Part shown: positions 60,585-64,000 of the stretch, in pieces
Layout of the letters: each line of letters opens with the position of its first letter
Position numbering within the stretch: the stretch's first letter is position 1
Source of the DNA: Sphingobacterium allocomposti
GTDB taxonomy: Bacteria > Bacteroidota > Bacteroidia > Sphingobacteriales > Sphingobacteriaceae
NCBI RefSeq assembly: GCF_008124885.1
Contig: NZ_VNHX01000024.1
Location: 1-64,000, forward strand
Direction of reading: 5' to 3'
Length of the DNA: 64,000 nt
Made by a program: the position numbers and the translations under genes
The notes under the pieces: model-generated
Database searches by the model: none
What the model was told of the DNA's origin: nothing
The model's input: only the letters and a program-made list of their open reading frames with translations

Positions 60585-63500
60585 TTAAAACGCGTATCTT
60601 ACGCCGAGCTGTACCTGAAACGGATTTCCGCTAGGGTTGGCAAGACCGACACTGTTCACATTATATCTGAACTGTCTCGATGTCTGATCAAACCCTTCTC
60701 TTTGCAACCCGTAAATAGCCTGGTTGCCGAGGTTCTTCGTGACACCCCACTCTTTGTTCAGCATGTTCATGAAATTGAAGATCTCCGCAGAAACTTCGAA
60801 TCCGTGTGTTTTGTAAAACTTGAACTCTTTGGCTACACGTAAATCAACTGTGCCGAAGAATCCGTTAACGCCCCCATTGCGTTCCGCAATTTTTCCTGCA
60901 GAGTTTATAATGAAATCTTTCATACTCTGGCTGGCTTCCGGATTGTCTAATATGGCCTGAAGGCCGTTGCGGATGTTTTCCGGTGTATTAGGATTTGTAT
61001 AGTCGAAGATAAAAGCTAAGTCGTTGGACGACGTAACGAAATCGCCGTTGGTGTTCGCTCCAGAGAGCAGACTAAAGCGGGTTCCGCCCAGACCTGTATA
61101 GCGGAGTCCGACATTGACGCCCCAAAACGTAGGCAGCGTACCGTATACGACAACCTTGTGCCGGAATTGATTATCCGAGTACGTAATCGCACTTAGATTG
61201 CGTGGATCGTCGACTACGGGTTGTACTAATGTGGCGGTGTTGGCTACGTTTCCATTAAATGATGTGTTGTCTTTTGTGTCGTTCCATGTATAGCTAACGT
61301 TAATAACGCCGTCTTTATAGTAGTTGTAAGTTCCGTCAAGGACAATGGCGTACTGGTTGATCTTTCCGATACTGGTTAACTCCAAAACACGGCCTAACTC
61401 ACTGGAAATACGTCCTTGTTGCCAATCCGGCTGTCCGTTCGCTGGTATGGACTCGGCAGGAACGTATACTCCGCGGTTACCTTCGTTTGCCAAGCGGAAG
61501 AACGGGTCCTGCACCATGTTACGCTCAATATAGGTATAGTTGTTCCGTCCTAACGTCATATATCCGGTGGCACTAATCTTAAAGCGATCGGTGATGAAGC
61601 GCGTGTATGATAAGTTGGCCTTATACACGGTCGGAACGTCGGCGTCTTGGCCTGTATAATTTATTGTCGGCACCTGGTACTGCGATAGACTAGGTATAGC
61701 GCTGGGATCCTGTCTATATCTAATAAAGTCAGGCGCTGGTACTGCCGTGCCCCGTACGTCCACGGTAGCAAAATTGGATCCGTCGAACGTCAGGTTGTTG
61801 ATGATCATGTAGTTGTTGATGTCGGATGCAAAGATACCTGCCCCAAAGCGCAAGAAATCCGTCTGGTTTTGATTGATATCCCAGTTGAACTGTAAGCGGG
61901 GTTGCAGAATAAAGGACGCAAGCTTATTGTCGGTGCGGATGCCCAACTCATCAAAAACAAGCTGATTGAATGTGGCTTTGGGGTACGATGCGTAATCCAT
62001 CCGTAGACCTGCCGTCATTTCAAATCCGGCAGCAAGGTTCTTACGCAATTGGCCATATAAACCCACATTGGCTATCGTTCCTTTTACCGTAACATCATCT
62101 TTTAGCGGAACCTCCCGATAATAACGATATGGAGTCATGTTCTCGAAGTTATCCAGGCCCGTGAAATGGAAGCGTCCATTAACTTCTGATCCATATCTCG
62201 ATTGAGAGTGGGTGGCCATAATGTCTATACCGAATGTATACTTGGCCCAATTCGTGTCGTAGTATAGGTTGTTTACCAGTTGGAATACGTTGTTTTTAAA
62301 TCCTTCCTGCGCAAAACGGTGTCCGCCAAGCTGTATGTTAGTCTGCAAGTTGGTGCCGTTAATTTCGGAAGCTACCTGCTCGACAATTGCCCGTGGAATA
62401 TAATTGCGTCCAATCTGATCGTTTTGGGTGCTGTTCTGATAAACATATAAATGCTGCAGTTTTACCTCATTGGTTAAACGAGGAGAGATCGCCGTCCGGA
62501 GCGTAGCGAGGAAGCTATTGTCGAAGTTCTTGTCGTTTCCGTACGACTCGAGGATATTAATGGTCGTATTATCTGCTAACCCCAGCGGATTGTAGTCGTA
62601 GGTCAGATTGTTTCGGATGGTCAAGAGGTTTTTTTCGTTAATTTGCCAGTCGAGGCGGAGGAAGCCTGCGTCGGAAGTACGTTTTTTTGGAATTGCGCCT
62701 GTCTGAGCTCCGGCAGCAACGCCATATTTGCCTTGTGCAATTCCCAGATAACGATCAAGGGTTGCCTGCCCGATCCGGTAGAGCTCCTCGTTTGCACCTC
62801 CACGTATGTCTGCAATCAGCAGTGATCTGTTATCCTGCTGTCTGTCCCAAACCGCGAAAAAGTGTAGTTTGTCCTTGATAATTGGTCCGCCCAAAGAAAA
62901 GCCGTATTGATACGTGGAATAATCTCCGATTCTGGGATTTCCACGGATATCGTATTTGCTGGTAAGCCAGTCTGTCCGACCAAACACAAACGCAGAACCG
63001 GTAACGGTATTTGTACCAGATTTAGTCGCGGCGCTGATTGTACCGCCTCCGCTGCGTCCAAAAGTCACGTCATATTGGTTGGTAACGACCTTAAACTCAC
63101 GTACGGCTTCCATGGAAATAGAATAAGGAGCGCCGCTTCGGCTTGTCGTAGCACCGGCCGAAGTTGGGTTCTTGGCGTTCATACCGTCGATGGTAAAGTT
63201 GGTTGAGGAACCGAGCTGTCCCGAGATGCTTCCTCCTCTGGCCAGCGGCGACAGGTCGGTTAGCGATGTAAAGTTACGGCCGTTGACCGGAAGAGACTTG
63301 ATATCCTTTGATGAGAAGGCTGTCGCCGCTCCAAGGTAGTCTTTCGTGTTCTTCAGGCCCGAAGCATTAATTTCCACAGCGTCCAGGGCGCGGGAATTGG
63401 AAACGATCTGGATGTCCACCTGGGCAACATCTCCCTGATTTAAGTGGACGCCTGTCACAGATCCTTCTCCATCTTGCACATGCGTAGCAGTAACCGTATA

Positions 63501-63749
63501 GGGACCTCCCAGCGGCAACTGTTTGAGGTCAAAATTGCCCCGCTCGTTCGTCACGGTTGTCGTTGTGAAACCCGTCGATTCGTTTCGTACCCGAATCGTC
63601 GTTCCACTTACCGCCGTATTAGACGCGTTCGTCACGGATCCCCGGATAGAAGCCTGGGTGCCTTGAGCAAACGTACTCAGATGTAGCACAAGACCAAGTA
63701 AGGTCAGTAGCAAACAATAAAATGTTTGTTTTTTTCGTGATGGAATCAT
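60585..63749 (-). CDS. Oar-like TonB-dependent receptor with regulatory N-terminal domain
   Basis: 1054 residues. Signal peptide ends HLSTFAQ. Residues about 30-115 form a carboxypeptidase-regulatory-like domain (IRGSVTNASNTAVSGTTIRV). The plug carries PVNGRNFTSLTDLSPLARGG and NFTIDGMNAKNPTSAG, and YDVTFGRSGGGTISAATKSGTN precedes the beta-barrel, which ends QVLGVRYAF-like (VQLGVRYAF). This pattern is that of the Oar family of large outer-membrane proteins, whose substrates may be peptides or proteins. No SusD gene follows it. Confidence 0.9.
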   Translation of the reverse strand: MIPSRKKQTFYCLLLTLLGLVLHLSTFAQGTQASIRGSVTNASNTAVSGTTIRVRNESTGFTTTTVTNERGNFDLKQLPLGGPYTVTATHVQDGEGSVTGVHLNQGDVAQVDIQIVSNSRALDAVEINASGLKNTKDYLGAATAFSSKDIKSLPVNGRNFTSLTDLSPLARGGSISGQLGSSTNFTIDGMNAKNPTSAGATTSRSGAPYSISMEAVREFKVVTNQYDVTFGRSGGGTISAATKSGTNTVTGSAFVFGRTDWLTSKYDIRGNPRIGDYSTYQYGFSLGGPIIKDKLHFFAVWDRQQDNRSLLIADIRGGANEELYRIGQATLDRYLGIAQGKYGVAAGAQTGAIPKKRTSDAGFLRLDWQINEKNLLTIRNNLTYDYNPLGLADNTTINILESYGNDKNFDNSFLATLRTAISPRLTNEVKLQHLYVYQNSTQNDQIGRNYIPRAIVEQVASEINGTNLQTNIQLGGHRFAQEGFKNNVFQLVNNLYYDTNWAKYTFGIDIMATHSQSRYGSEVNGRFHFTGLDNFENMTPYRYYREVPLKDDVTVKGTIANVGLYGQLRKNLAAGFEMTAGLRMDYASYPKATFNQLVFDELGIRTDNKLASFILQPRLQFNWDINQNQTDFLRFGAGIFASDINNYMIINNLTFDGSNFATVDVRGTAVPAPDFIRYRQDPSAIPSLSQYQVPTINYTGQDADVPTVYKANLSYTRFITDRFKISATGYMTLGRNNYTYIERNMVQDPFFRLANEGNRGVYVPAESIPANGQPDWQQGRISSELGRVLELTSIGKINQYAIVLDGTYNYYKDGVINVSYTWNDTKDNTSFNGNVANTATLVQPVVDDPRNLSAITYSDNQFRHKVVVYGTLPTFWGVNVGLRYTGLGGTRFSLLSGANTNGDFVTSSNDLAFIFDYTNPNTPENIRNGLQAILDNPEASQSMKDFIINSAGKIAERNGGVNGFFGTVDLRVAKEFKFYKTHGFEVSAEIFNFMNMLNKEWGVTKNLGNQAIYGLQREGFDQTSRQFRYNVNSVGLANPSGNPFQVQLGVRYAF

Positions 63750-63887
63750 GTTGTTAATTTCGATTTAGTGTGCCACAAAGCTAGGTGTGCATTATTAACT
63801 CAAAAGAAGCGAAGTTTTAAGGATTTGTTAAGGGCCGCTCGTTTGCAGATAGGCAGAGCCCCGACAGTACGGTCAACGTTATAAAAA

Positions 63888-63921
63888 AAGCCCCCGAAAG
63901 CGGCTAAACTTTCGGGGGCTT
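63888..63921. terminator. Terminator between the receptor and the right-edge gene
   Basis: AAGCCCCCGAAAG and CTTTCGGGGGCTT form a perfect 13-bp stem with an 8-base loop. On the minus strand it ends in a T run, so it serves the gene at the right edge. Confidence 0.9.
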
Positions 63922-63942
63922 CCTATGGGTGTGAAAATCGCG

Positions 63943-64000
63943 TTATGGAAGATCTTTTAATATCTCTGCTACGGCTCTTTCTAATTGCGGGTCCTTGTCA
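63943..64000 (-). CDS. 3' end of a gene, possibly an S41 peptidase
   Basis: Only the last 18 codons are in the window: the protein ends DKDPQLERAVAEILKDLP. A DPQL(E/D)(R/K)A ending is typical of tricorn-like S41 peptidases, but the fragment is too short to be sure. Confidence 0.4.
   Translation of the reverse strand, partial: DKDPQLERAVAEILKDLP

Noticed and set aside
1..64000. CRISPR arrays, restriction-modification or phage-defence islands, prophage
   Set aside because: I looked for regular spaced repeats, integrase, transposase and known defence genes and saw none.

Overview
The window reads as chromosome of a Bacteroidota bacterium, most likely of the family Sphingobacteriaceae (Sphingobacterium, Parapedobacter, Olivibacter or a relative). 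Evidence: two SusC/SusD pairs, promoters with the Bacteroidota -33/-7 form (TTTG, about 20 bases, TAnnTTTG), lipoprotein signals, DUF3078, DUF5123 and DUF6263 type proteins, and few Shine-Dalgarno sequences. Genus assignment is inference.

Left part (1-20.5 kb) is housekeeping. It holds a CPBP protease/DUF2007/cdsA operon, anmK, gcvH, the E1-beta subunit of pyruvate dehydrogenase, futalosine hydrolase (menaquinone), a QueD/PTPS-like enzyme, folE and an O-methyltransferase. Next come cell-wall genes: two tandem glucosaminidase/LysM proteins and a lipoprotein amidase. A minus-strand operon then encodes a large PIG-L deacetylase, two very small membrane proteins (one only 39 residues) and a sodium:solute symporter. 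A thioredoxin/peroxiredoxin cluster and tRNA-Arg(CCU) close this part.

The centre (21.5-58 kb) is a large pectin locus. Outside the cell and in the periplasm: two SusC/SusD pairs, an alpha-L-rhamnosidase (GH78), a DUF5123-type beta-helix protein, a rhamnogalacturonan acetylesterase, a pectinesterase (CE8), a polygalacturonase-type GH28, a GH105 unsaturated rhamnogalacturonyl hydrolase with an extra C-terminal domain, a PL10 pectate lyase and a GH43-like enzyme. In the cytoplasm one run of genes carries galacturonate to central metabolism: uxaC, uxaB, uxaA, kdgK, kdgA, a hexuronate transporter and a GapN-like dehydrogenase for the glyceraldehyde-3-phosphate released. A LacI-family regulator ends the cluster.

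The main unexpected signal is a set of palindromes with half-site GCAA(T/A)CGTTACC. They lie about 90-115 bases upstream of the start codons of GH78, the acetylesterase, the pectinesterase and GH28. They look like operators of the local LacI-family protein, and their constant upstream position suggests activation rather than roadblock repression.

The right part (58-64 kb) holds tRNA-Lys(CUU), a decayed response-regulator fragment, a CobW-family zinc metallochaperone gene whose promoter is overlapped by a likely Zur box, a small membrane protein, an Oar-like TonB-dependent receptor and the 3' end of a gene that may encode an S41 peptidase.
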